Shown here: positions 1-10,415 of the stretch, one piece after another | Numbering within the stretch: position 1 is the first letter of the stretch | How the letters are laid out: each line of letters begins with the position of its first letter | NCBI RefSeq assembly: GCF_000987775.1 | Contig: NZ_LAHO01000004.1 | Span: 62,001-126,000 of the forward strand | DNA: 64,000 nucleotides | Reading direction: 5' to 3' | Origin: Arsukibacterium ikkense | Lineage (GTDB): Bacteria > Pseudomonadota > Gammaproteobacteria > Enterobacterales > Alteromonadaceae | Translations under genes and position numbers: made by a program | Notes under the pieces: model-generated | Databases searched by the model: none | Told to the model about the DNA's origin: nothing | What the model saw: the letters and a program-made list of their open reading frames with translations, nothing else

Positions 1-415
1 TCACCGCCACAGCAAAGCCACAGTGTTGCATGACCTGCCAGTCGGCTAAATCATCGCCAATATAAGCAATTTGTTCGGTACTTAATGCCAGCTGTTGTTG
101 CAAGCTGATAAAGGCTGGCAGTTTATTTTCCTGGCCCTGATAAATGTAAGGCACAGTTAACGAGCGCATTCGCTGCTCAACAATAGTGGACGTACGGCCG
201 GTAATTACCGCTACTTCAATACCGGCGTGGCGCAGTGCTTTGATGCCATAGCCGTCGCGGGTATGAAATGCTTTGAGTTCTTCACCATCGTTACCCAGAT
301 AAATCCGGCCATCGGAAAATACGCCGTCAATATCGCAGATCAGTAGTTTTATCTTGCTGGCCCGCGCCATAATGTCAGCGTTGACCGCCTGATAGAGGGT
401 GTCGAAAAGTGACAT
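1..415 (-). CDS. kdsC: 3-deoxy-D-manno-octulosonate 8-phosphate phosphatase KdsC (partial, C-terminus off window)
   Basis: Removes phosphate from Kdo-8-phosphate to release Kdo for lipopolysaccharide inner core synthesis in the cytoplasm. Reading the minus strand from the ATG at 415 gives 138 codons without a stop. They carry the HAD-family nucleophile motif DIDGVFSDG near residues 28-36, the TRDGYG and VITGRTS segments of KdsC, and a late GDDLADW metal-binding motif. The end of the protein lies beyond the left edge. The start is one base after the stop of kdsD, so the two are translationally close, and the yrbG-kdsD-kdsC order is the usual enterobacterial one, with lptC-lptA-lptB expected beyond the edge. 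Confidence 0.95.
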   Translation of the reverse strand, partial: MSLFDTLYQAVNADIMARASKIKLLICDIDGVFSDGRIYLGNDGEELKAFHTRDGYGIKALRHAGIEVAVITGRTSTIVEQRMRSLTVPYIYQGQENKLPAFISLQQQLALSTEQIAYIGDDLADWQVMQHCGFAVAV

Positions 416-416
416 G

Positions 417-1397
417 CTAAAGTACCCCTGCGCGCAGTAAATCGTGCATATTCATTGCGCCTACCGGAATATTACCGGCATCGACAATCAACAAACCATT
501 GATTTTCTTCTGTTGCATAATTTTCAGTGCTTCGCCCGCCAGCATGTCTGCCGTGGCCGTGGTGCAGGGGGTTGTCATGACTTGTTCAATGGAAGTACTG
601 TGAATATCCAGTCGTAAATCAAGGATGCGACGTAAATCACCGTCAGTGAAAATACCGGCAAGACTGCGATCAGGATTAACTATTGCGGTCATGCCCAGAC
701 CTTTTTCTGAGATTTCCAATAACGCCTCTTTAATGGTGGCCTGACGCTGCACCACAGGCACTTGTGCGTTTTTATGCATGACATCACTGAGGCGCAGCAA
801 CAATTTACGACCCAGACTGCCACCGGGGTGCGACAGGGCAAAATCGTTTGCCGTAAAGCCGCGGGCATCAAGCAGCGCTACCGCCAGTGCATCTCCCATG
901 GCTAAGGTTGCAGTAGTACTGGCTGTTGGCGCCAGGCCTAATGGGCAGGCCTCTTGTTCAACCCTGACACACAAATGGACATCTGATAGCTTGGCCAGGG
1001 TAGAGTCAGGATTGCCCGTCATGCTAATCAGGGTGATACCCAGACGCTTAATGACCGGTAGAATGGTTAGAATTTCTGCGGTTTCACCCGAGTTTGAAAT
1101 GGCCAGCACAATGTCGCCAGAGGTTAACATGCCCAAATCACCATGGCTGGCTTCTGCAGGATGAACAAAAAAAGCCGGTGTGCCGGTAGACGCTAAGGTC
1201 GCCGAAATTTTGTTAGCGATATGCCCTGACTTGCCCATCCCCATGACGATCACTTTACCTGTGCTGTGAAACAACAGCTGACAGGCCCGTTCAAAGTCGG
1301 CGTTGATATATTGTGCCAGCTGGCGCACAGCTTCCGCTTCAATCTGTAAAACCTCCAGTGCTCTGGAGCAAAAAGTATTAGTCATGGTAGTTATCAT
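417..1397 (-). CDS. kdsD: arabinose-5-phosphate isomerase KdsD
   Basis: Interconverts ribulose-5-phosphate and arabinose-5-phosphate, the first committed step to Kdo. The 326-residue protein has an N-terminal SIS domain (about residues 40-180, with GMGKSGHIANK and HPAEASHGDLG sugar-phosphate motifs) followed by two CBS domains (about 210-326), the full-length architecture of the E. coli enzyme. A second ATG four codons in (1385) is an equally possible start, since neither has a clear ribosome site. It lies between the yrbG-like exchanger (12-base gap) and kdsC (one base), so the three are probably one minus-strand operon. Confidence 0.95.
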   Translation of the reverse strand: MITTMTNTFCSRALEVLQIEAEAVRQLAQYINADFERACQLLFHSTGKVIVMGMGKSGHIANKISATLASTGTPAFFVHPAEASHGDLGMLTSGDIVLAISNSGETAEILTILPVIKRLGITLISMTGNPDSTLAKLSDVHLCVRVEQEACPLGLAPTASTTATLAMGDALAVALLDARGFTANDFALSHPGGSLGRKLLLRLSDVMHKNAQVPVVQRQATIKEALLEISEKGLGMTAIVNPDRSLAGIFTDGDLRRILDLRLDIHSTSIEQVMTTPCTTATADMLAGEALKIMQQKKINGLLIVDAGNIPVGAMNMHDLLRAGVL

Positions 1398-1409
1398 CGT
1401 TTGAACACA

Positions 1410-2387
1410 TTATGCAATATAAGAGAACAGCAGGTACTGATAGCCTACAAAACTTGCCAGCAGTATAGCACCCTCTACCCGGTTAATTCGTTGCATTCGG
1501 GTAAAACGTACTGACATCAACAGCATTGCTACTGTGGCTGCTATCATTACATAGCTGTCACGACTGCCGGCATTAGCGTCAATAACCCCGGGGCCAATTA
1601 CCGCGCCTAATCCCAGTACCGCCAGGATGTTAAAAATATTAGAGCCTATGATATTACCAAGGGCTAAATCGTCCTCGCCCTTTAAAATGCCAATGATACT
1701 GGCCGCCAGTTCAGGTAAGCTGGTGCCAATGGCAATGATGGTCAGGCCAATTACTAAATCACTAATGCCAGCGTAACGGGCAATGGTGACTGCACCCTGA
1801 ACCAACAATTGCGAACTGGCCAGCAACAGCAATAACCCTATTACTACCCACACTATGGCCTTAACGGTAGAAATTTTTACCACGGGCATTTCTGTGTCTA
1901 TTTCAGCGATCAGCGGGTCGTCCGGGCTGGCATGTTTACCCCAGTACACCAGCAATACCAGAAAACTGACAAAAGCCAGCAGCAGCAAAATGCCCTCAGT
2001 GCGGGTTAATAAGTCATCAGACAACAAGTAGTATCCAAACAAGGTGCAAATCAGCAGCAGTGGGAATTCGCGGCGCAGGGTCAGGGATGAAACCGCTATC
2101 GGCTTCAACAACGCTGCCACACCAATTACCAGCAAAATATTGGTGATATTAGAGCCAATGGCATTACCAACCGAGGTATCTAGCTTACCTTGCCAGGCCG
2201 CTGTAGCGGATACCAGCATTTCTGGTGCTGACGAACCCATTGCCACAATGGTCAGACCGATGACCATAGGTGAAATACCGCTGTTTCGGGCGATAGAAGA
2301 GGCGCCGAACACAAAACGATCTGCACTCCAGATCAGCAGCACCAGGCCAACAACAACGAAGAAAATAGCGACAAGGAGTGGTGACAC
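1410..2387 (-). CDS. yrbG: calcium/sodium antiporter, YrbG family
   Basis: An inner-membrane cation exchanger of the CaCA family. The 325-residue protein is almost entirely hydrophobic and shows the two inverted alpha repeats: GSSAPEMLVSATAA in the first half and GTSLPELAASIIG in the second, each followed by a GNIIGSNIFN-type motif. These Glu/Asn motifs bind the cation in this family. The start is GTG with AAGGAG just upstream. It is the first gene of the yrbG-kdsD-kdsC unit. The physiological ion in YrbG proteins is uncertain, so calcium/sodium is a family-level call. Confidence 0.9.
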   Translation of the reverse strand: MSPLLVAIFFVVVGLVLLIWSADRFVFGASSIARNSGISPMVIGLTIVAMGSSAPEMLVSATAAWQGKLDTSVGNAIGSNITNILLVIGVAALLKPIAVSSLTLRREFPLLLICTLFGYYLLSDDLLTRTEGILLLLAFVSFLVLLVYWGKHASPDDPLIAEIDTEMPVVKISTVKAIVWVVIGLLLLLASSQLLVQGAVTIARYAGISDLVIGLTIIAIGTSLPELAASIIGILKGEDDLALGNIIGSNIFNILAVLGLGAVIGPGVIDANAGSRDSYVMIAATVAMLLMSVRFTRMQRINRVEGAILLASFVGYQYLLFSYIA

Positions 2388-2576
2388 GCAAGAGTCCTGT
2401 AATTGACTGATAGAGATTGAGGTATTTTCCGTGTTATTGCCGGCAATTGCAAAAAAACCTGCGGGCTCAGCGGTGTTCGATTTTATCGCACACTTTGTTA
2501 CGATTTTTTGTAACGACTTTGCACGGCAATAGCTTTACAATAAACCAACGTTTAACAGGATGGTATTGGATTGCAA

Positions 2577-2626
2577 ACATACACACTTGTATGTATATTG
2601 ACAAGCCTTATACCAGCGCCGGTAAT
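2577..2626 (+). promoter_or_regulatory. candidate promoter of the mla operon with an overlapping inverted repeat
   Basis: TTGACA at 2598-2603 and GGTAAT at 2621-2626 are separated by 17 bases and lie just upstream of mlaF. Immediately before the -35 is a perfect 7-base inverted repeat, ACATACA (2577-2583) and TGTATGT (2588-2594) with a 4-base spacer, which could be an operator. The promoter is inferred from sequence only; the rest of the 2388-2649 gap shows no gene. Confidence 0.4.
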
Positions 2627-2649
2627 ACCGCAATGGCGGTTACCTTCAG

Positions 2650-3465
2650 GTGGAGTCTGATTTGTCCGATATTATGGTAGATATCCAGCATTTAAGTTTT
2701 TCCCGCGGCGAGCGGCTGATCTACGACGATATGTGTATGCAGGTTCGCCGGGGTAAAGTGACCGCGATTATGGGGCCGAGCGGTATAGGTAAGACAACCT
2801 TGCTGCGCCTGATCGGTGGCCAGTTAAAACCAGACTCTGGCCAGATATTGTTTGATGGCCAGAATATACCGACCTTATCTCGCGCCGAACTGTATCAGGC
2901 ACGAAAAAAAATGAGCATGTTGTTTCAAAGCGGTGCTTTATTTACTGAAATGTCGGTTTTTGACAATGTTGCTTTTCCTATTCGGGAGCATACCCGTCTG
3001 CCGGAGTCTTTAATAAAACTCATTGTGTTAATGAAGCTGGAGTCGGTAGGTTTGCGTGGCGCCCGTGATTTAATGCCCGCAGAACTGTCGGGAGGCATGG
3101 CACGCCGTGCTGCTTTGGCCAGAGCGATTGCGCTGGACCCGGAATTAATTTTGTATGACGAGCCTTTTGCAGGCCAGGACCCGATATCGATGGGGGTGAT
3201 TGTTCGCTTAATTAAAGAGCTGAATAATGCGTTGGGTTTAACGTCGGTTGTGGTTTCACATGATGTGACAGAAGTGATGAGTATTGCCGATTACGTTTAT
3301 CTGGTAGCAGAGAAAAAGGTTATCGGCCATGGCACGCCTGAACAGCTACGCCAGCACAAATCGGAACTGGTACAGCAATTTTTATTGGGCGAAGCAGATG
3401 GCGCTGTGCCTTTTCATTTCAAGGCTGAGCCATATGAGGATGAATTGATGGAGCCTGCCAGGTGA
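2650..3465 (+). CDS. mlaF: phospholipid transport ATP-binding protein MlaF
   Basis: Cytoplasmic ATPase of the MlaFEDB complex that moves glycerophospholipids between the inner membrane and periplasmic MlaC to keep outer-membrane asymmetry. The protein has Walker [11 protein letters not shown]-loop FQSGALF, signature LSGGMARR and Walker B LILYDEPF, and matches E. coli MlaF along its whole length (271 residues). The start is uncertain: GTG 2650 gives the longest frame, but AGGTGGAG at 2648-2655 would serve the TTG at 2662 better, and ATG 2674 is also possible. It is first of a tight mlaFEDCB-ibaG-murA run. Confidence 0.95.
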   Translation: MESDLSDIMVDIQHLSFSRGERLIYDDMCMQVRRGKVTAIMGPSGIGKTTLLRLIGGQLKPDSGQILFDGQNIPTLSRAELYQARKKMSMLFQSGALFTEMSVFDNVAFPIREHTRLPESLIKLIVLMKLESVGLRGARDLMPAELSGGMARRAALARAIALDPELILYDEPFAGQDPISMGVIVRLIKELNNALGLTSVVVSHDVTEVMSIADYVYLVAEKKVIGHGTPEQLRQHKSELVQQFLLGEADGAVPFHFKAEPYEDELMEPAR

Positions 3466-4244
3466 TTACAACTAAACTGCAAAACCTGGGTCGAGCGACC
3501 ATTGATACCATTGCTGGTTTTGGCCGCTCCGGTGTAATGTTATTTGGCGCTTTGGTGGGGAAACCGGATTTTCGCAAAGGCTTTCCGCTACTGATTAAGC
3601 AGCTTTATGTGATAGGGGTATTGTCGTTACTGATTATCCTGGTGTCTGGCCTGTTTATCGGCATGGTGTTGGCATTACAAGGTTATACGGTGCTGTCGAA
3701 ATTTGGCGCCGAAGGGATGCTGGGGCCATTGGTCGCATTGAGTTTATTGCGGGAATTAGGCCCGGTGGTAACCGCGTTGTTATTTGCTGGCCGGGCCGGC
3801 AGTGCGTTAACGGCAGAAATTGGCCTGATGAAAGCCACCGAGCAACTGTCCGGAATGGAGATGATGGCAGTGGACCCGCTCAGACGGATTATTGCGCCAC
3901 GTTTCTGGGCCGGAGTGATCAGCATGCCGTTGCTGGCATTAGTGTTTACGGCGGTGGGGATCCTTGGCGGTCATCTGATCGGCGTCGACTGGCTTGGTGT
4001 AGATAGTGGTAGTTATTGGTCAGCAATGCAGGCCAATGTCGATTTATATCAGGATGTGGTAAATGGCGTGATTAAAAGTATGGTTTTTGCTGTCATCGTT
4101 ATCTGGATAGCGCTGCACAAAGGTTATGACGCTGTGCCAACCTCAGAAGGGATCAGCCGGGCAACAACTCAAACAGTGGTGACTGCGTCACTAACTGTAT
4201 TGGGCTTTGACTTTATATTAACTGCATTAATGTTTGGTGGATAA
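3462..4244 (+). CDS. mlaE: phospholipid ABC transporter permease MlaE
   Basis: Inner-membrane permease subunit of the Mla transporter. The 260-residue protein has the hydrophobic segments of the MlaE family and the conserved stretch around [25 protein letters not shown], which couples to MlaF. The GTG start overlaps the mlaF stop by four bases (GTGA), so translation is probably coupled. Length and order match E. coli. Confidence 0.95.
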   Translation: MITTKLQNLGRATIDTIAGFGRSGVMLFGALVGKPDFRKGFPLLIKQLYVIGVLSLLIILVSGLFIGMVLALQGYTVLSKFGAEGMLGPLVALSLLRELGPVVTALLFAGRAGSALTAEIGLMKATEQLSGMEMMAVDPLRRIIAPRFWAGVISMPLLALVFTAVGILGGHLIGVDWLGVDSGSYWSAMQANVDLYQDVVNGVIKSMVFAVIVIWIALHKGYDAVPTSEGISRATTQTVVTASLTVLGFDFILTALMFGG

Positions 4245-4245
4245 A

Positions 4246-4710
4246 ATGACCACACGGAAAATTGAAATTTTAGTAGGTGCCTTTATTGTATTGGCAATAG
4301 CCGCATTTTTGATGCTGGCGTTAAAAGTGGCGAATGCCGGGGTTACGGGTTCAGGCCAGAGTTATGTACTGTATGCTAAATTCGACAACATTGGTGGCCT
4401 TAAGGTGCGTTCGCCGATTAAAGTCGGTGGTGTGGTGATTGGTCGGGTCGCTTCAATTGATCTGGATACGGTGTATTACACGCCTGTGGTAAAAATGGAA
4501 ATCAATGAAAAATACAGTAATTTTCCAGAGACCAGCTCAGTCGCTATCTTAACCTCAGGTCTGCTGGGTGAGCAGTATCTGGGTTTGCAACCTGGTTTTA
4601 TTGATGAAACCGTCGAAATTCTGGCCAATGGCGATTCTATTCAGGACACCCGCTCCGCGATAGTACTGGAAGAGCTGATTGGTCAATTCTTATTTAACCG
4701 GGGGAACTAA
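4246..4710 (+). CDS. mlaD: phospholipid-binding MCE protein MlaD
   Basis: Membrane-anchored MCE-domain protein that forms the hexameric ring on the periplasmic side of MlaE. It has an N-terminal membrane helix (about residues 7-28) and a single MCE domain containing FDNIGGLKVRSPIKVGGVVIGRV and TSGLLGEQYL, the family hallmarks. The ATG at 4246, two bases after the mlaE stop and preceded by GGTGG, is preferred over an in-frame TTG at 4234. At 154 residues it lacks the long C-terminal tail of E. coli MlaD (183 residues) and ends just after the LIGQFLF segment. Confidence 0.93.
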   Translation: MTTRKIEILVGAFIVLAIAAFLMLALKVANAGVTGSGQSYVLYAKFDNIGGLKVRSPIKVGGVVIGRVASIDLDTVYYTPVVKMEINEKYSNFPETSSVAILTSGLLGEQYLGLQPGFIDETVEILANGDSIQDTRSAIVLEELIGQFLFNRGN

Positions 4711-4712
4711 CC

Positions 4713-5384
4713 GTGAGAAATATATCCAGCAGCGCCTTGCTGCTAGCCATGTTAACCATAGCGGTGCCGGTTACCGCTTTAAGCAGTGAAACAGCAACCG
4801 ATAGCCAGGCGGTGCAGCAATACACAGATCCATTTAAGATGATGGAAGTGGTTGCCGATAAAACGTTCCAGCGTATTGCTAACGATCAAAAGCTTATCGC
4901 CGACAATAAAGAGCACTTGCGGCTTATCGTTAACGAAGAGCTCGTGCCCTATATCGACAGTCGTTATGCCGCACTAACCGTTATTGGCCGTACCGTCAAC
5001 TTACGAGATTTGCCACGGGAAGAGTTTGATAATTTTGTGGTGGCGTTTCAGGATTACATGGTGGCATCTTATGCTGGTGCGCTGACTTACTACACTGATC
5101 AGAAAGTGATTATTCAGCCAGCGCGGCCACCGGAAAATGAAAGTATTATTACTATTAAAACCCGGGTGATTGACCCCGGCAAGCCAGACATCACTATAGA
5201 TTTCAAGCTGCGGCGCAACCGCGGCTCTGAACACTGGCTGGTGTTTGATATGGTCGCCGAAGGCATTTCTTTATTAGACAGTAAGCGGGCTGAACTCAGT
5301 AACCTGATCCGCCAGCAAGGGGTAGCAAGGGTGACCGAGTTATTAGTGGAAAAATCCAAAGAACCTATTAAAGTGCCGGAGTAG
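4713..5384 (+). CDS. mlaC: periplasmic phospholipid-binding protein MlaC
   Basis: Soluble periplasmic carrier that shuttles phospholipid between the outer-membrane MlaA complex and MlaFEDB. The 223-residue protein begins with a cleavable signal peptide (hydrophobic core LLLAMLTIAVPVTAL) and continues with the MlaC/Ttg2D fold, including the VNEELVPYID and YMVASYAGAL segments. The start codon is GTG two bases after the mlaD stop. Confidence 0.93.
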   Translation: MRNISSSALLLAMLTIAVPVTALSSETATDSQAVQQYTDPFKMMEVVADKTFQRIANDQKLIADNKEHLRLIVNEELVPYIDSRYAALTVIGRTVNLRDLPREEFDNFVVAFQDYMVASYAGALTYYTDQKVIIQPARPPENESIITIKTRVIDPGKPDITIDFKLRRNRGSEHWLVFDMVAEGISLLDSKRAELSNLIRQQGVARVTELLVEKSKEPIKVPE

Positions 5385-5388
5385 CGCT

Positions 5389-5682
5389 GTGTCGCTTGAA
5401 ATAACCTGTCAGGACAACAAAATCCGGTTGAGTGGTGAGCTGAACCGGGATACGTTAATGCGCTATTCACCTTTTAAACTGTTAAATAGCCTAAGTGGTA
5501 AGGTAATCTTTGATTTCTCTGCCCTAAGCAATGTAGACTCAGCTGGACTCGCCTGGTTAATTCAGCAACTCGGCCAGGCCCGGAAACAACAGCTGCAGGT
5601 AGAATTTAGCAAAGTACCCACGCAATTGCTGGCCTTGGCCAAAGTGAGTGCAGTGACAGCTTTGTTACCTTTAACAGATTAA
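5389..5682 (+). CDS. mlaB: STAS-domain Mla subunit MlaB
   Basis: Small cytoplasmic STAS-domain protein that binds MlaF and supports assembly and activity of the transporter. The 97 residues form one STAS domain with the conserved NVDSAGLAWL motif. The start is GTG four bases after the mlaC stop. Confidence 0.92.
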   Translation: MSLEITCQDNKIRLSGELNRDTLMRYSPFKLLNSLSGKVIFDFSALSNVDSAGLAWLIQQLGQARKQQLQVEFSKVPTQLLALAKVSAVTALLPLTD

Positions 5683-5690
5683 GGTGTAGT

Positions 5691-7216
<1,526 letters not shown>

Positions 7217-7223
7217 GTGGCGG

Positions 7224-8309
7224 TTAGCCGCGGCGTAACTCGCGGACAATCGTTGGTACTTCAATAATCTGACCATTGCGATCAATGGTCAGCACCAACT
7301 CAGTGTCAGGCGCCGTTTCGGCAATCAGGTTAAGTGCCTGGCGCGTGTCATCAAACTGCTCGCCTGCGATCTTCAGAATAACATCGCCAACCTGTAAGTC
7401 GGCCTCATCAGCCGGGCCGCCAGGGTTAATCGCTGTCAGGGCCAGACCATACATTTTCTGCCCGGTGGACACTAATCTGTCTCCGGCAGCGTTAACCACT
7501 GCATCGCCCGACACACCCAGATGGCTGCGGGTTACCCGGCCATGTTTAATCAGCTTTTGCATAATATTCTGGGCCAGTTGGTAGGGTACGGCAAAGAAAA
7601 TGCCCTGAATTTCCTGGTTTTGCAGCTGAAAGGCGGCGGCGTTAATGCCTACCAGGGTGCCATTGGTATTAACCAGCGCGCCGCCGGAATTACCTTTATT
7701 AATGGCGGCATCCATTCGCATAAAATCGATATAACCGCGCGAACTAAGGCCATTATTGCCATTGGCACTGATAATGCCCTGGGTAATGGTTTGCCCTAAA
7801 TTTAATGGGTTGCCAATAGCCAGTACCACGTCACCCACCTGCGGTTCCAGCTCGGTATTCTGCGGGATCACCGGTAAATTGTCTGCCTGTACATAAAGTA
7901 CTGCCAGGTCAGAGATAACATCCTGGCCAATTAATACCGCTTCCAGCCAGCGACCATCCTGCAAAGCAACTTCAATATGATCAGCGCCGGATACCACATG
8001 ATGGTTGGTCAGAATGTAGCCATTGGCACTCATAATGACGCCGGAACCCAGCTCCTGCCGCTCAATAGAACGGGGGCGTAAGCCGCGCGGATCTATTACC
8101 CGGCTGCGGGTATAAACATTAACGACGGCGGGGGCGGCCTTGCGTACAGCTCTGGCATAAGACAGCGGGGCAGGTTCAGACTGCTCGGCCACATGCTGCC
8201 ATGCTGGCAGACTAATGCCGGTTAGCTTAGGAAAAAACAGTAAAATCACCAGTGCCAGTGCCAGGCCATAAGCAATACTTTTAATGATAAATAGAAGAAT
8301 TTTTAACAC
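7224..8309 (-). CDS. degS: DegS-type site-1 serine endoprotease
   Basis: Inner-membrane-anchored trypsin-like protease that senses misfolded outer-membrane proteins and cleaves the anti-sigma factor RseA to release sigma E. It has one N-terminal membrane helix, a trypsin domain with triad motifs TNHHVV (His), SDLAVL (Asp) and GNSGGAL (Ser), and a single PDZ domain, which separates it from DegQ. The frame is open to a TTG at 8330, but that codon lies at the foot of a stable hairpin without a ribosome site. The GTG at 8309 gives a start resembling E. coli DegS and is preferred, though not certain. It is convergent with murA and downstream of degQ. Confidence 0.92.
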   Translation of the reverse strand: MLKILLFIIKSIAYGLALALVILLFFPKLTGISLPAWQHVAEQSEPAPLSYARAVRKAAPAVVNVYTRSRVIDPRGLRPRSIERQELGSGVIMSANGYILTNHHVVSGADHIEVALQDGRWLEAVLIGQDVISDLAVLYVQADNLPVIPQNTELEPQVGDVVLAIGNPLNLGQTITQGIISANGNNGLSSRGYIDFMRMDAAINKGNSGGALVNTNGTLVGINAAAFQLQNQEIQGIFFAVPYQLAQNIMQKLIKHGRVTRSHLGVSGDAVVNAAGDRLVSTGQKMYGLALTAINPGGPADEADLQVGDVILKIAGEQFDDTRQALNLIAETAPDTELVLTIDRNGQIIEVPTIVRELRRG

Positions 8310-8328
8310 GGCAGTCAGGTAACCTGGC

Positions 8329-8356
8329 AATAAGTGCTGCTAGCATAGCACTTATT
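8329..8356. other. inverted repeat between degQ and degS
   Basis: AATAAGTGCT (8329-8338) and AGCACTTATT (8347-8356) form a perfect 10-base stem with an 8-base loop. It abuts the possible TTG start of degS. It may be an RNA hairpin affecting degS translation or part of a processing or termination structure. Confidence 0.6.
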
Positions 8357-8358
8357 AT

Positions 8359-8392
8359 GCTTAAGCAGTAGCCACTTAGCTACTGCTTAAGC
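8359..8392. terminator. strong hairpin downstream of degQ
   Basis: GCTTAAGCAGTAGC (8359-8372) and GCTACTGCTTAAGC (8379-8392) pair perfectly over 14 bases with a 6-base loop, starting 10 bases after the degQ stop. It has no long T run on the degQ strand, so it may be a weak or processing terminator rather than a classic intrinsic one. Confidence 0.5.
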
Positions 8393-8401
8393 GTAAAGGG
8401 A

Positions 8402-9754
8402 TTAACGTAGCAAGATGTAAAGATCATCATTGCCGCGGCGGATATACAGCGCTGCGACACCTTGCCGATTGTCAAGAATACGTCTTAGTTCGGCCAGGTT
8501 CGCCACGCGCTGGCGGTTAACACCGGTAATGATATCACCCTGGCGTAAACCGACCTGTTCGGCTACAGAGCCGCTGGCAATCTCGCTGATTTCAACTCCT
8601 TTGCTGCTATTATTCAGCGTTGCCCCCTGTAGCATCGGATGCAACTGGTTGGCCGCAACCTGGCTACTGGCCAGCTCTTGTAGCGTTACCGTTACTTTCC
8701 GTTCTTTGCCATCCCGTAAAATACCCAGTTCAGCCTTGCGCCCGGCACCCAGGGTGGCAATTCTGGCTCTTAGCTCATTAAAACTGTGAACGCGGTTGCC
8801 ATTCATGCTGATAATGACATCACCGGCTTTTAAGCCGGCTTTTGCCGCGGCAGTGTCTGGCAGTACTTCATTAATAAAAGCACCGCGGCTGACGTTTAAG
8901 TTTAATGCTTCAGTCAGTTCTGAATTAACATCATTACCACGCACGCCCAGGCTGCCACGGCGAATTTCACCATGCTCAATGATTTGATCAACCAGATTTT
9001 TCATCATGTTGGACGGGATGGAAAAGCCGATGCCGACATTGCCGCCATTAGGGCCAAGGATGGCGGTATTGATACCAATCAATTCACCGCGCAGATTGAC
9101 CAGGGCACCGCCGGAGTTACCGCTGTTGATGGCGGCATCGGTTTGAATAAAGTCTTCAAAACCATCCATATTCAGGCCGCTGCGCCCAAGCGAGCTGACA
9201 ATGCCTGAGGTGACAGTTTGTTCCAGGCCAAAAGGATTACCGATGGCGATAGCGTAATCGCCAACCCGCAGCTTGTCGGAGTCGGCCAGTGGAATTTGCA
9301 CCAGATTTTTTGCTTCAATCTGCAGCAGGGCAATATCGCTTTGCGGATCTGCGCCCAGTTTCTTGGCACTAAAGCTGCGGCCGTCTTTCAGTTTTATCTG
9401 AATTTTATCGGCGTCCTGGATCACATGGTTGTTGGTGACGACGTAGCCTTTAGCGGCATCAATAATCACCCCGGAGCCCAGGCCGCTGAACGGCCGTTCC
9501 TGACGCAGTTCGCCCTGGCCGCGCTGGCCGAAAAAGTGGCGGAACGCATCCGGTACCCGCTGGCGCACTTCGCGGCTGCCTTCTACCGAAATATGCACTA
9601 CCGCAGGCGTGGCTTTTTCCAGCATAGGTGCCAGCGTGGGCATTTCCTGGTTATCGGCAGTTAAAAAAGGTAAGGCGGCCTGCACGGAGCCGGCCGGAAC
9701 TGCCAAAGTTGCTGCCAGCACAGCAGCATGTAACACAGACAATTTCATCTTCAT
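8402..9754 (-). CDS. degQ: periplasmic serine endoprotease/chaperone DegQ (Do family)
   Basis: Periplasmic protein quality-control protease of the HtrA family. The 450-residue protein has a Sec signal peptide ending near PAGSVQA, a trypsin domain with TNNHVI (His), SDIALL (Asp) and GNSGGAL (Ser), and two PDZ domains (about 255-345 and 365-450). The lack of a long Q-linker loop favours DegQ over DegP. ATG 9754 has GAGGAG about 12 bases upstream. A possible sigma-E promoter lies about 30 bases upstream. The degQ-degS tandem matches other gammaproteobacteria. Confidence 0.94.
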   Translation of the reverse strand: MKMKLSVLHAAVLAATLAVPAGSVQAALPFLTADNQEMPTLAPMLEKATPAVVHISVEGSREVRQRVPDAFRHFFGQRGQGELRQERPFSGLGSGVIIDAAKGYVVTNNHVIQDADKIQIKLKDGRSFSAKKLGADPQSDIALLQIEAKNLVQIPLADSDKLRVGDYAIAIGNPFGLEQTVTSGIVSSLGRSGLNMDGFEDFIQTDAAINSGNSGGALVNLRGELIGINTAILGPNGGNVGIGFSIPSNMMKNLVDQIIEHGEIRRGSLGVRGNDVNSELTEALNLNVSRGAFINEVLPDTAAAKAGLKAGDVIISMNGNRVHSFNELRARIATLGAGRKAELGILRDGKERKVTVTLQELASSQVAANQLHPMLQGATLNNSSKGVEISEIASGSVAEQVGLRQGDIITGVNRQRVANLAELRRILDNRQGVAALYIRRGNDDLYILLR

Positions 9755-9785
9755 CGCGTAATAGTCTCCTCTACAAACATGCGAC

Positions 9786-9814
9786 TAAGAACGTTATGGC
9801 AGAGAAAAAGTTCA
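9786..9814 (-). promoter_or_regulatory. possible sigma-E-type promoter of degQ
   Basis: On the minus strand TGAACTT (9814-9808) is followed after 17 bases by TCTTA (9790-9786). This resembles the sigma E consensus GGAACTT / TCTRA with one mismatch in each box. Envelope proteases of the DegP/DegQ family are often sigma E controlled, so the placement makes sense, but the match is imperfect. Confidence 0.35.
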
Positions 9815-9845
9815 GCGTTTAATATAAGCGTTGTGTAACGAAGTA

Positions 9846-10292
9846 TTACTCCGGGTTGCTGACTTTTCGCTCTTTAATCAGACCGCTTGCTTCGCCTGAG
9901 TAGTCACGTGGTTGCTCATCAACCGCTGAATATACCCGGCGTTTTTCATCAATCTGATGTAACGATTGTTTAATATGGGCTGCCGTGTCGGTTGACAAGT
10001 AATTTAAATCAGAATTTTTTGCAGTAGGAGGTTGCTCTACCAGCTGCATTTTGGATTGCTGTACATGGCGGGCAATACGCGCATAATTATCCTGCAATTG
10101 GGTCATAAGTTGATTAGTGACATCCAGATGCTGTGATACATCCTGTCGATATTGGCTTAGCTGCTGCCGGCTGGCATCCAGCTCTTGCTGCAGTTTATGG
10201 CTGTTAAACTGTTTTAAACTGTATAATCTGGCCAGAATTGCGCCCACGATTAAACCAACTGCCAGGCCCGCCAGGGCGAACGTGAGATCCAT
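9846..10292 (-). CDS. zapG: division/envelope protein ZapG (YhcB, DUF1043)
   Basis: A 148-residue inner-membrane protein with one N-terminal helix (residues about 4-22, LAGLAVGLIVGAILARL) and a long cytoplasmic coiled coil rich in Gln, Leu and Glu. This is the DUF1043/YhcB layout, linked in E. coli to cell division and envelope synthesis. It lies divergent from zapE, as yhcB does from zapE in E. coli. Confidence 0.88.
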   Translation of the reverse strand: MDLTFALAGLAVGLIVGAILARLYSLKQFNSHKLQQELDASRQQLSQYRQDVSQHLDVTNQLMTQLQDNYARIARHVQQSKMQLVEQPPTAKNSDLNYLSTDTAAHIKQSLHQIDEKRRVYSAVDEQPRDYSGEASGLIKERKVSNPE

Positions 10293-10415
10293 ATCAACTC
10301 CTCAATAGTAAATTCTGCTACCAGTGTACCTTAACTTCTTAGCTTGAGTGGTAAGGCATGTTATTATTATTGCCTGTTTTGTCAGCTAAACCAACAAAGT
10401 TTCCAGCCAGAGCCC

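Noticed and set aside
2417-2680. 87-residue open frame upstream of mlaF
   Set aside because: Covers the probable promoter, has no ribosome site, and overlaps mlaF.
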